Source: Clostridium_F caseinilyticum
GTDB taxonomy: Bacteria > Bacillota > Clostridia > Clostridiales > Clostridiaceae
Direction: 5' to 3' (one strand)
Length of the DNA: 64,000 bases
NCBI RefSeq assembly: GCF_046127645.1
Contig: NZ_CP175919.1
In this document: positions 44,301-52,529 of the stretch, one piece after another
How positions within the stretch are numbered: the stretch's first letter is position 1
How the letters are laid out: every line of letters starts with the position of its first letter
Made by a program: the position numbers and the translations under genes
The notes under the pieces: model-generated
The model's input: only the letters and a program-made list of their open reading frames with translations
What the model was told of the DNA's origin: nothing
Database searches by the model: none

Positions 44301-45065
44301 ATGAAAGAAAATGAATATTTACGTATATTATCTAAAAATATATCTAACAAAAAAATGAGAAAGGAGATTTGTATGGAAATGAAAGATCATATTACTGACC
44401 AAAAGGAAGCCTATATTAAAATGGGATATTCTAATGAAGATGCAGAAAAAGCTGCTGTTAAAGATATGGGAGATCCTAAAACTGCAGGTATGATGTTAGA
44501 CTCTGTACACCCTCCAACTATCGATTGGATTCAAATTATTGCATTAATTTTAATAACTCTATCATTACAAGTATTAAAACACATGTCAGAATTGGCTGGC
44601 TCAAATTTTGCATCTATTGCACCAATTGATATAATAAGAATTCTAGGTATAATTTTATTAGTATACGGTGTAATATGGATAGGAATTGAAAAATATTCAG
44701 ACTTACCATTCTTTTATGGAAAAAGTCAACATGGTGGGTCTAATGCTAATGGTGTATTTGTATGCTCATTAGGAATTGTAATGATATCTCACTCTTTATT
44801 GCAAACTATAATATTAATATGTATTTTTGCTACCATAATAGCTGTTGAACGAGCTATCATTGAATCTAAGAGAATAAAAAAAGAGCAAAAATTTCTTTAT
44901 CAACAAGGTGTAGCCTCCGAGAATTTTAACTATAAAGGTAAAGGTTTATTTGAAAATACTGTGCAAAGAGTTTACTCAAAAAATGAATCAATAAAAAAAG
45001 GTGATCCAATTATGATAATGTCCTTAGATGGATTTAATCTAATTGTTAAAAAGACTAAATCTTGA
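44301..45065 (+). CDS. Permease-prefix-domain membrane protein with NfeD-like tail
   Basis: The 254-residue protein has an N-terminal helical prefix domain (MKENEYLRILSKNISNKKMR, then EMKDHITDQKEAYIKMGYSN), four membrane helices (about 75-190) and a C-terminal small beta domain ending KKGDPIMIMSLDGFNLIVKK, which resembles the OB-fold of NfeD proteins. The prefix domain is typical of proteins controlled by PadR-type regulators. Function is unknown; a membrane-stress response is plausible. It is co-transcribed with padR. Confidence 0.75.
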   Translation: MKENEYLRILSKNISNKKMRKEICMEMKDHITDQKEAYIKMGYSNEDAEKAAVKDMGDPKTAGMMLDSVHPPTIDWIQIIALILITLSLQVLKHMSELAGSNFASIAPIDIIRILGIILLVYGVIWIGIEKYSDLPFFYGKSQHGGSNANGVFVCSLGIVMISHSLLQTIILICIFATIIAVERAIIESKRIKKEQKFLYQQGVASENFNYKGKGLFENTVQRVYSKNESIKKGDPIMIMSLDGFNLIVKKTKS

Positions 45066-45110
45066 TAATAACAAATAGTAATATAAAAAAAGACTATAAA
45101 TTAAAATGAG

Positions 45111-45148
45111 GAGATTTCTATAATAAAATAGTAAATCATAGAAATCTC
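45111..45148. terminator. Terminator after the padR operon
   Basis: GAGATTTCTAT and ATAGAAATCTC form an 11-bp perfect stem, followed by a pyrimidine-rich TCTCTTTATT tail on the plus strand. Confidence 0.8.
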
Positions 45149-45280
45149 TCTCTTTATTAAAATTAAATATCTTCACATTTAAATATTAAATTATATATTT
45201 ATCTATCTATTTTTATATTTTTCATTTAGTAAAAGTAAATATAAAACTAAATTACAAGAATATATGATTATTGTATCACC

Positions 45281-45376
45281 TTATATTTCATAATCTGTAA
45301 TTACTCCATATTCTTTAACTCTGTTGATGAATTCTCCAACTTTTAAATATTCAAAATGGCTTTGATATAAATTTAT
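45281..45376 (-). other. In-frame open tail after the MBL stop codon
   Basis: Directly after the MBL stop (TAA) the same frame stays open for 31 more codons and reads NLYQSHFEYLKVGEFINRVK, then EYGVITDYEI and stop. The text is protein-like rather than random. It may be the C-terminal scrap of another gene or of a longer ancestral protein; no family is recognised. Confidence 0.35.
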
Positions 45377-46213
45377 TTATAATTCTACAATAGTTCCAGT
45401 ACTAAAATATTCTATTCCATTACCTAATGTTTTTTTCAGTATTTTATAAGCTGGTTCTCCAGTACAATGACAAGTATAAATATGTTCTACTCCTAACTGA
45501 GCTAACCTATTTCCAAGGCCCTCTACTTCTTCAGCCTTAATTCTCATAGATCTAGTACCGGTAATTCCCATCAAATGAAATCCTCCAATAACTGCCAATA
45601 CTTTCTTTCCTTCAAAAATATCCTTTACCACTTCCACAATAGTATCTATACCTGCATGAGAACAACTATTTAAAATTACTAAACCATCATCAGTATCAAA
45701 TACTAAACTTTGTTCATGATAAAAGTTATCAGGTTTCAGACCATTCTCTGTCATACGATACATATGGGCCTTTTTGCCCTTAGTTTCTAAATTATCAGCT
45801 TTATGGGATATAAGCCAAACCCCTTCATCAATTTTATAATCTTTATCTACATAAATAAACCTATCTTCATACTTATTTAAAATACCTTTTGGAATACCAA
45901 TATAGCGTTTAAATGGACCTATTTTACCATAACATAATTCTTTAGCTTCTTCTCTAATATACACATTGGCTTTTTTATTTATATGAAAAAATCCATTATA
46001 ACCACCAGAATGATCATAGTGACCATGTGAAAGAATTGCAGCATCTACCATACTCAAATCTATACCTAACTTAAGAGCATTATCAATAAAAGAATCAGAT
46101 GCTCCTGTATCTAAAAGATATCTCTTCCCATTATATTTAATATAAATAGCTAGTCCATGTTCTCCTATTAGTTCAGAGTTAGATTTATTCTCTATAAGTG
46201 CAATTAGCTTCAT
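45377..46213 (-). CDS. MBL fold metallo-hydrolase (dihydropterin synthase-like branch)
   Basis: The 278-residue protein has a complete HxHxDH site in AILSHGHYDHSGGYNGFF, then NSCSHAGIDTIVEV, IGGFHLMG and YTCHCTGEPAYKIL. The CSHAG, GGFHL and CHCTG blocks mark the branch that includes archaeal dihydropterin phosphate-forming enzymes, widespread in clostridia with unknown substrates. It is monocistronic and upstream of the padR operon's end, in converging orientation. Confidence 0.9.
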   Translation of the reverse strand: MKLIALIENKSNSELIGEHGLAIYIKYNGKRYLLDTGASDSFIDNALKLGIDLSMVDAAILSHGHYDHSGGYNGFFHINKKANVYIREEAKELCYGKIGPFKRYIGIPKGILNKYEDRFIYVDKDYKIDEGVWLISHKADNLETKGKKAHMYRMTENGLKPDNFYHEQSLVFDTDDGLVILNSCSHAGIDTIVEVVKDIFEGKKVLAVIGGFHLMGITGTRSMRIKAEEVEGLGNRLAQLGVEHIYTCHCTGEPAYKILKKTLGNGIEYFSTGTIVEL

Positions 46214-46417
46214 AAATATAGTCCCCTTTTGTAATATATAAGTAACTTTATTTGGTGTAATTTCATAATTTTATTATAACTTATTGTAACATAGCTACTA
46301 AATTTTTTCGAGTTACAGCTAATCTTTATGTCATAAAAAATATTTATCTCTAAACATAATAATCTATTTTTGTATTACTTAATTTATTTTTTAATTTGTT
46401 TTTATAACTCTTCTATT

Positions 46418-47131
46418 TTAAATATAATTTTTTAACACTTCTTCATCTAAAATTATAATATTTCTTTTTCCTGCTATTTTTATTAATTTTTCATCTTCAA
46501 ACTTCTTTAATTTTCTACTTATAGTTTCCCTTGTTACTCCAATATAATTGGCCATATCCTCCCTTGATAGTGGTAATTTTATAGATATATTCTTTTCTAT
46601 TATCTCTCCATACCTTTCCATTAAATCTATTAATAAATACGCCAATCTTGAATCAACATCATTAGTTGCAAGATTCTGCACAAGATTTTCTATTTTTGAT
46701 ACTCTTTCTCCTACAGTTTCTAACACTTTTATTCCTATCTCTGGTTTTCTCATAATTATATCCTTAATTTCATCCTTAGTAAGAGTACATATCTTAGAAT
46801 TTACTATTGCTTTAGAGTTAAATCCATATTTAGAAGGTTTTATTAGGTCTAATTCTCCAAAAAATTCGCCTTCTGAAAGGACATGTAATATTTGCTCCTT
46901 GCCATCTTTGGTATACTTATATAATTTTATATTTCCTTCATTTATAAAATAAAGTGTATTTGCTATATTTCCTTCTGTAAAAATAATATCTCCCCTATTA
47001 TATTCCTTATGATTAATAGTTTTCACAATCTCTAGTAATTCTTCATCATTTAAATTTTGAAATATTGAAACCTTACTTGCACAAAGCTTTCCTCTACAAT
47101 TATTGCAACAATTTTTACAATTATTATTCAT
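46418..47131 (-). CDS. Crp/Fnr family transcriptional regulator
   Basis: The 237-residue protein begins with a Cys cluster, M-N-N-N-CKNCCNNCRGKLC, followed by a cyclic-nucleotide-like beta-roll (FTEGNIANTLYFINEGNIKL, GEFFGELDLI), a long dimer helix and a Crp-type HTH with SREDMANYIGVTRETISRKL. The five N-terminal cysteines could carry an Fe-S cluster, as in Fnr. It lies downstream of the reductase-gapN-flavodoxin genes on the same strand, past a terminator hairpin. A TGAT-N4-ATCA site before those genes is a likely target. Confidence 0.9.
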   Translation of the reverse strand: MNNNCKNCCNNCRGKLCASKVSIFQNLNDEELLEIVKTINHKEYNRGDIIFTEGNIANTLYFINEGNIKLYKYTKDGKEQILHVLSEGEFFGELDLIKPSKYGFNSKAIVNSKICTLTKDEIKDIIMRKPEIGIKVLETVGERVSKIENLVQNLATNDVDSRLAYLLIDLMERYGEIIEKNISIKLPLSREDMANYIGVTRETISRKLKKFEDEKLIKIAGKRNIIILDEEVLKNYI

Positions 47132-47198
47132 AATATCACCATCTCTTCTATTTACATATTTTCTTATATTAAAAATTTAAAAACTTATATAATGATAA

Positions 47199-47234
47199 AC
47201 AGTAACCAAGAGCATATATACTCTTGATTACTGT
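47199..47234. terminator. Terminator after the flavodoxin gene
   Basis: ACAGTAA-C-CAAGAG pairs with CTCTTG-A-TTACTGT, one internal mismatch and an 8-nt loop, between the flavodoxin and Crp/Fnr genes. Confidence 0.75.
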
Positions 47235-47290
47235 AAATGTATAAAGCTTTTAATTATTATAAAATTGATATACATAATTTTAGATATTTA

Positions 47291-47710
47291 TTATGACTTT
47301 ACTATTAATTTTCCAAAACTTATGCATTTATCTTCATTTTCTCCTTCTGGATATTCTTGAACTGTTAAACCTTCGCTTATTAGTATAGCTCCAAATGACT
47401 CCATTTTCTCTTCCCATTCTGTCATCCATTCACCATTACCCCATCCCCATGAACCAAAGAGTGCAACCTTTTTTCCTTGTATATTTCCTTCTAATGATTT
47501 AATAAAAGGCTCCATTTCACTTTCTTCTAATTCTTCTGCTCCAGATGCTGGGCATCCAAAAATAAGTATTTTTTCATTTTTTATATCATTAAGTGACACT
47601 GATGATACTTCTATTAATTCAGCTTTTTCACCTTCTGATTCTATTCCTTCTAATATCAAGTTTGCCATCTTCTCTGTATTTCCTGTTTGACTCCAATAAA
47701 TAATTTTCAT
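47291..47710 (-). CDS. Flavodoxin
   Basis: The 139-residue short-chain flavodoxin has the FMN phosphate loop YWSQTGNTEKMA, the W-containing loop GCPASGAEELEESEMEPFIK and the Y/W loop FGSWGWGNGEWMTEWEEK. It carries one or two electrons at low potential and can replace ferredoxin. It starts 21 nt after the gapN stop and is the last gene before a terminator. Together with the reductase encoded upstream it may take electrons from NADPH. Confidence 0.95.
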   Translation of the reverse strand: MKIIYWSQTGNTEKMANLILEGIESEGEKAELIEVSSVSLNDIKNEKILIFGCPASGAEELEESEMEPFIKSLEGNIQGKKVALFGSWGWGNGEWMTEWEEKMESFGAILISEGLTVQEYPEGENEDKCISFGKLIVKS

Positions 47711-47731
47711 ATGAATTCCTCCTAAATTTTA

Positions 47732-49195
47732 TTATCTACTTCTAAAATTTATTACAGTTGACTTAAGTCGAGACATAGACTCAATTGAATATCTTACTCC
47801 TTGAACTCCTATACCAGAATCTTTTACTCCAAGGAATGGAAAATGATCTGGCCCTCTCTCTGTCTTATTATTTATTTGAATTGTTCCTACTTCTAGCTTG
47901 TCTGATAAATAAAAAGCATCATTGATGTTTTCTGTAAACACTGCACTTTGAAGTCCATATTCTGATTTATTAGCTATTTCTATAGCTTCATCTTTATTCT
48001 TTACTCTTAAAATTGGAATTACTGGTCCAAATGGTTCTTCCCATGCAAGTCGCATGTCTGTTGTAACATTGTCAAAAAGTGTTGGATAAATTAAATTACC
48101 ATCCCTTTTTCCTCCTACAACTAAATCTGCTCCCTTTTCTTTTGCTTCTTCTATTAATTCATAAACAAAATCTGCGGCTCTAGAATTAATGAGAGGTACA
48201 ATATCCGTATCCTTTTCCAAAGGATTTCCTATAGTAAGCTTTTTTATCTTTTCCTTGATTTTTTCTACTAATTTATCTGCTATTTTATCTACTACTAAAA
48301 TCCTCTTTACTGCTGTGCATCTTTGACCTGAATATGAATATCCACCTGAAACAATATTACTTGCTGCCAATTCTAAATCAGCATCTTCTAAAACTATAGC
48401 TGCATCCTTACCACCTAATTCCATTAAAAGAGGTACTACACTAGTTATCTTAGAAATTCTTCTTCCTATCTCTGTACTACCAGTAAAATTTATAAAATCT
48501 ATTTCTTTATGAGTAGTAAGATAATCTCCAATCTCACTTCCCTTACCTGTAACTGTATTTAATACTCCAGCTGGAACTCCTGCTTCTTCAAATATTCTAG
48601 CTAAATATAATCCACTTAAACTTCCTTGTGTAGCAGGTTTTAATATAATTGAATTTCCCGCCATTAATCCTGGTGCTATTTTAGAAACTGATAAATTTAT
48701 TGGATAATTGAAAGGGGATATTGCAAGTACAACACCTAATGGTTCCCTCTTTACAATTGCTACTTTATTATTCTTAAATCCTGGGAAACTATCTCCTGGA
48801 ATACTCTTACCAAATAAATTTTTAGCTGTATCTGCTGTAAACTTTATAAAGTCTGCTGTTCTTGAAATTTCTGATCTACAACTTTTTCTATCCTTAGCAA
48901 TTTCCATCATCATAATTTTTGATAACTCATCTATATTTCTTAGTAAAATGTCTGCTGCCTTATATAATATTTCTGCTCTCTCATTTATTGTTAAATCTCT
49001 CCATATATTTTGAGCCTTTTTAGCAATTTGTACTGCACTATCCACTTCTTCTTTTGTCATAGCTGGAACTCTACCTAATAATGAATTATCTAAGGGTGAC
49101 TTTATATCTATAAAATTTCCACTTATACTATTAACCCATTCTCCATTTATTAAATTTTTAAAACCCTTGTTTTTATCCTTTATACAATTAAACAT
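47732..49195 (-). CDS. gapN: NADP-dependent glyceraldehyde-3-phosphate dehydrogenase
   Basis: The 487-residue aldehyde dehydrogenase matches the non-phosphorylating GapN group. Motifs: ISPFNYPINLSVSKIAPGLM, FTGSTEIGRRI, MELGGKDAAIVLEDADLELA with catalytic Glu, YSGQRCTAVKR with catalytic Cys, and TERGPDHFPFLGVKDSGIGV. It oxidises glyceraldehyde-3-phosphate straight to 3-phosphoglycerate and makes NADPH, bypassing one ATP-yielding step. Clostridia use it as an NADPH source. It lies between an FAD-dependent reductase and flavodoxin, which together could form an NADPH-to-flavodoxin route. Confidence 0.93.
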   Translation of the reverse strand: MFNCIKDKNKGFKNLINGEWVNSISGNFIDIKSPLDNSLLGRVPAMTKEEVDSAVQIAKKAQNIWRDLTINERAEILYKAADILLRNIDELSKIMMMEIAKDRKSCRSEISRTADFIKFTADTAKNLFGKSIPGDSFPGFKNNKVAIVKREPLGVVLAISPFNYPINLSVSKIAPGLMAGNSIILKPATQGSLSGLYLARIFEEAGVPAGVLNTVTGKGSEIGDYLTTHKEIDFINFTGSTEIGRRISKITSVVPLLMELGGKDAAIVLEDADLELAASNIVSGGYSYSGQRCTAVKRILVVDKIADKLVEKIKEKIKKLTIGNPLEKDTDIVPLINSRAADFVYELIEEAKEKGADLVVGGKRDGNLIYPTLFDNVTTDMRLAWEEPFGPVIPILRVKNKDEAIEIANKSEYGLQSAVFTENINDAFYLSDKLEVGTIQINNKTERGPDHFPFLGVKDSGIGVQGVRYSIESMSRLKSTVINFRSR

Positions 49196-49224
49196 AATGT
49201 ATTGCCTCCTTAATTATTTGCATT

Positions 49225-49998
49225 TTACTCTTTTGTTATATCTTCTCCTGATTTAAACATTTCAAAGTTTATATATTCCTTTTCAATTCCCATAGATACT
49301 AAATTATGATAAATATCCTTCATAAATAATACTGGTCCACAAAAATAAAAATCTCCATTCTTCGGTAAATTATCTATCATCCATTCCTTTGATATTCTAC
49401 CTTTTGTATAAAAACTTTTTATCAAATCATCCGTTTCATAGGGACGTGTGTAAAATATATTACTTTTGAAATTATCATTTTTACATAACTTTTCTATTTC
49501 TTTTTTAAAACTATGATTCTTTGAATTCGGTATACTATAAACAAAATGTATTTTTCTACTAGTATTTATTTCTTGGTGGGACATTGCAATCATTGGTGTT
49601 ATTCCAATTCCTCCTCCTATTAAAACTAATGGCTTCTCACTATTTTTTAATATAAACTTTCCAATTGGTACAGTTATTTGAATAACATCCCCTATCTTTA
49701 TCTCATCATATAATTTTTTACTTAAAGACCCGTTTTCTTCTCTCTTTACACTTATCCTATAAAATTCTTTATTAGAATTTATAGACAATGTATATTCTCT
49801 AGGTTTTGTATAAGTATTATCCTTATTTCTAATTCTAATGGCTATAAATTGCCCTGCTATAAACTCAGGGAGTTCGCTTCCATCTAATAACTTCAAATAT
49901 AATGATGTAACTCTTTCACTTTCTTTAACTTTATTAAATACTATACAATCTTTAAAACCGCTCCATGTATTACGTAAATTCAGCTTATTATGTATCAT
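49225..49998 (-). CDS. Ferredoxin-reductase-type FAD oxidoreductase
   Basis: The 257-residue protein has an FAD domain with KPREYTLS (RxYS/T) and an NAD(P) domain with LVLIGGGIGITPMIAM and YFCGPVLFMKDI. It resembles the reductase part of flavohemoglobin without the globin domain and without a 2Fe-2S domain. The natural partner is the flavodoxin two genes downstream. The product of gapN, NADPH, could be its electron source, though coenzyme preference cannot be read from the sequence. A leader element of about 110 nt and an Fnr-like promoter lie upstream. Confidence 0.88.
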   Translation of the reverse strand: MIHNKLNLRNTWSGFKDCIVFNKVKESERVTSLYLKLLDGSELPEFIAGQFIAIRIRNKDNTYTKPREYTLSINSNKEFYRISVKREENGSLSKKLYDEIKIGDVIQITVPIGKFILKNSEKPLVLIGGGIGITPMIAMSHQEINTSRKIHFVYSIPNSKNHSFKKEIEKLCKNDNFKSNIFYTRPYETDDLIKSFYTKGRISKEWMIDNLPKNGDFYFCGPVLFMKDIYHNLVSMGIEKEYINFEMFKSGEDITKE

Positions 49999-50084
49999 TG
50001 AACTCCTCCTTTTTCTTTAGATTTTTATCTTCAAGTTTATGTTTCTTGAATTGCTTTGACTTATCCAATAAATCCCCACTCTAT

Positions 50085-50194
50085 ACCCTATCTTCTGTAA
50101 AATAGAAGTAAATAGCAGTTATATTCCTAGATAACCATTTTCTTAAGCTTTAGTATGAATAAAAATTTCCTCTAAATTCAACAACTCTATTTAT
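50085..50194 (-). ncRNA. Leader element, copy A
   Basis: This element begins at the predicted transcription start of the reductase-gapN-flavodoxin cluster. On the minus strand it contains TACTAAAGCTTAAGAAAATG, then the hairpin GGTTAT-CTAGGAAT-ATAACT, then TGCTATTTA and AGATAGGGTA. The same parts occur in the same order before the ECF sigma gene (copy B), where the hairpin is AATTAT-CTAGAGAT-ATAGTT: the stem bases changed together while loop length is kept. It may be a regulatory RNA or a dispersed repeat. Confidence 0.55.
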
Positions 50195-50200
50195 GTACTT

Positions 50201-50241
50201 ATTATATCTTCATAGAAATGAATGCAATATGATTCAAATCA
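50201..50241 (-). promoter_or_regulatory. Fnr/Crp-type class II promoter of the reductase cluster
   Basis: On the minus strand TATAAT is at 50206-50201, and the hexamer 17 bp before it, TATTGC, is a poor -35. A perfect TGAT-N4-ATCA box (50230-50241) is centred at 50235.5, which is about -41.5 from a start near 50194. That geometry is the classic class II activator position for Crp/Fnr proteins, and such a regulator is encoded at the end of the cluster. Confidence 0.65.
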
Positions 50242-50272
50242 CATTTTTAAAAAATATCTAGAATATATAAAA

Positions 50273-50308
50273 ATACATCCTAACTACTTAATTGTAGTTA
50301 GGATGTAT
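50273..50308. terminator. Terminator after the deaminase gene
   Basis: ATACATCCTAACTAC and its exact complement form a 15-bp stem with a 6-nt loop, 39 nt after the deaminase stop at 50347. Confidence 0.8.
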
Positions 50309-50346
50309 TGATCAGTTTATATTCAAAATATCCATATTATAAAATT

Positions 50347-51660
50347 CTAAATAATATTATCTTCTATATTACTTACCATTTTTAGCTTCTGATTTTTTAT
50401 TTTATTTATATTATAATAAACTTTTTCTATATCTATATTAGTAAATGTTCCATCTTTATATACTATATTTCCATCTATTATAGTAAGACATATATCATCA
50501 GATTGTGCAGAATAAATTAAATTAGCCAAAACATCATGTATAGGTTGCATATGAGGTTTATCAAAATCATAAATTACAATATCTGCCCTATTTCCTACTT
50601 TTATTGATCCGCAGTCCTTCCTGCCTTGAGCCTTAGCACCATTTAAAGAAGAAATTTTCATAATTTCTTTTGTGCTTAAAAATAATGGGTCTTTATTAAC
50701 CCCTTTATGTAATAAAGCTGCAAGATTAACCTCTTCTATCATATTTAGATTATTATTACTTGCTGCACCATCTGTTCCAATAGTCACATTTATTCCATGC
50801 TTTAACATTGATTTTAAAGGAGCTATCCCACTTCCTAATTTTAAATTACTACTTGGGCAATGAGCTATTGTAACGTTATTTTCTTTGAGTATAGAAAAAT
50901 CATCATCTTCAAGATGTACACAATGAGCTGCTATTGTATTACTTTTAAATGTTCCACAATTTAAAAAATATTCTACTGGAGTTACTCCAAATCTTTTTTT
51001 ACATTCTTTTATTTCCAATTCTGTTTCAGATAAATGAATATGCATATTCATATTTGTGCTATTACAGTATTCAGAAATTTTTCTAACTGAATCCTCAGAA
51101 GAAGTATATACAGCATGAATTGAAACATCAGCTTTTATCCTATCAGTATTAGTATTTTTTATATAATCATTTAACATCTTTGTTTGTTTATAAGCATTAC
51201 CTTTAAAATAATCTTCATTTTCCGGAGTATCAACATAGCCATAAGATAAATTAGCTTTGATTCCTGTTTCATAAACAGCTTTTAATATTCCTTCTAAATT
51301 AAAATACATATCATTAAAAGATACTACTCCACTTTTAATCATTTCCGAAATTCCTAATAATGATCCATAATAACAATCTTCATCTGTAAGAAAGGACTCA
51401 AATGGCCATATTTTTTCACTTAACCACCTATTAAGTGGTAAACCTTCTCCATATCCTCTAACTAAAGTCATTGGTACATGACAATGCATATTAAATAATC
51501 CTGGAATAGCAACTTTATTTTTCCCATCATAAATATGACCTGTATAATTTTGAGGTATATCTTTACCTATATAACTTATTATACTTTCTTCTATAACTAT
51601 ATTAGTATCTTTTATAACATTATAATTTTCATCTATTAATGTAATATTTTTAATTAACAC
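50347..51660 (-). CDS. mtaD: MTA/SAH deaminase-like amidohydrolase
   Basis: The 437-residue enzyme is an ATZ/TRZ-type amidohydrolase. Metal ligands: HCH in GLFNMHCHVPMTLVRGYGEG, His in HIHLSETELE, His in AAHCVHLED and Asp in VTIGTDGAASNNNLNM. It matches 5'-methylthioadenosine/S-adenosylhomocysteine deaminases, which turn adenosine-type nucleosides into inosine forms. The purine riboswitch just upstream has the adenine-specific U, which agrees with a role in adenine-nucleoside salvage. Substrate specificity (MTA, SAH, adenosine) cannot be settled here. Confidence 0.9.
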   Translation of the reverse strand: MLIKNITLIDENYNVIKDTNIVIEESIISYIGKDIPQNYTGHIYDGKNKVAIPGLFNMHCHVPMTLVRGYGEGLPLNRWLSEKIWPFESFLTDEDCYYGSLLGISEMIKSGVVSFNDMYFNLEGILKAVYETGIKANLSYGYVDTPENEDYFKGNAYKQTKMLNDYIKNTNTDRIKADVSIHAVYTSSEDSVRKISEYCNSTNMNMHIHLSETELEIKECKKRFGVTPVEYFLNCGTFKSNTIAAHCVHLEDDDFSILKENNVTIAHCPSSNLKLGSGIAPLKSMLKHGINVTIGTDGAASNNNLNMIEEVNLAALLHKGVNKDPLFLSTKEIMKISSLNGAKAQGRKDCGSIKVGNRADIVIYDFDKPHMQPIHDVLANLIYSAQSDDICLTIIDGNIVYKDGTFTNIDIEKVYYNINKIKNQKLKMVSNIEDNII

Positions 51661-51722
51661 AAAATCTCCTCCTATCTTATTAATATTTTTATAAAACTAT
51701 AAGATTTCTTAATCCTCTACAT

Positions 51723-51790
51723 AAAAAAAACATAATAGCTGATCATAATTTAACTCTTTTAATAGAATTAACTTATAATCAACTATTATG
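51723..51790 (-). terminator. Adenine-riboswitch terminator
   Basis: The 3' half of the aptamer (CATAATAGTTGATTATAAG, 51790 downward) is complementary to a downstream stretch ending AGCTATTATG at 51731, which is followed by eight T. The arms match except for a few wobble positions. Forming this stem destroys aptamer helices P3 and P1, so it is mutually exclusive with ligand binding. Confidence 0.8.
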
Positions 51791-51834
51791 GTAGTTGGTA
51801 GAGACGTTCAACCAATTATGAACTTATATAAGTT
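51770..51834 (-). promoter_or_regulatory. Purine riboswitch, adenine type
   Basis: The minus strand shows the purine aptamer: P1 AACTTATA/TATAAGTT, J1/2 TATAAG, P2 GTTCA/TGAAC, J2/3 GTCTCTACC, P3 AACTA/TAGTT with loop CCATAA, and J3/1 GATTAT. J3/1 carries U at the specificity position (as in GAUUAUG of known adenine riboswitches), not C as in guanine ones. The overlapping terminator suggests adenine switches the gene on. Confidence 0.92.
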
Positions 51835-51976
51835 ATGTTTTTAATTATATAAAAATTTAACTTAATTATATACACTATATAATTATTTTTCAACTGAATT
51901 ATTTATATTAAATTATTACATTTTTTATATCTTAATATTATATTCTTACAAATACATTCTTCAGTATATATTTAGT

Positions 51977-52528
51977 TTAAAGTTCTTGGACAACTACATT
52001 TTTAAAACTGGAAATTGACATCATTAAATAGATACGTAAAATAATTAACATTACAAATACTATAATGTTAAAAATTTTAATATCAAATATCAATGTTAAA
52101 TTTAAAAATATGATATTAATTACTGAAGTTATAATATAAAATCTTAGCTTTTTTATACTTTCACAAGCTAAATCATATTTATCATTATTATTTATATATT
52201 CAATTGAGCCATTAAATAATTTATAAAACATAATAAGTTCTATAATCTTAGAAAAAACTATACATACTTCATTGAATATAAAAGAATTAGTTAATTCAAT
52301 TGATAAAAGTCCTGTAAATTCCCCTATAGTAGCTATACCACTTATAATAATTGCAAAAATTTTAGCCTTATTAAAAGACTCTATTTGGGTTTCTTTATAT
52401 AAAGAACTTATTCCTCTTAAAATAATTATAAATCCTATAAAAGGTGGTAATATTCTTATTATTCCTAAATTTATATTGAATGTAATAATAAAAATTCCCC
52501 ACAATACTTTTTTGTATCCATTATCCAT
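51977..52528 (-). CDS. Multi-helix membrane protein, unknown function
   Basis: The 183-residue protein has about five hydrophobic helices (near 10-28, 55-77, 85-100, 128-150 and 153-172) and no recognised motif. It starts 1 nt after the stop of the 52530-53420 gene and is thus its operon partner. The pair could form a small membrane complex. A terminator is not obvious downstream. I do not recognise the family. Confidence 0.6.
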   Translation of the reverse strand: MDNGYKKVLWGIFIITFNINLGIIRILPPFIGFIIILRGISSLYKETQIESFNKAKIFAIIISGIATIGEFTGLLSIELTNSFIFNEVCIVFSKIIELIMFYKLFNGSIEYINNNDKYDLACESIKKLRFYIITSVINIIFLNLTLIFDIKIFNIIVFVMLIILRIYLMMSISSFKNVVVQEL

Positions 52529-52529
52529 G

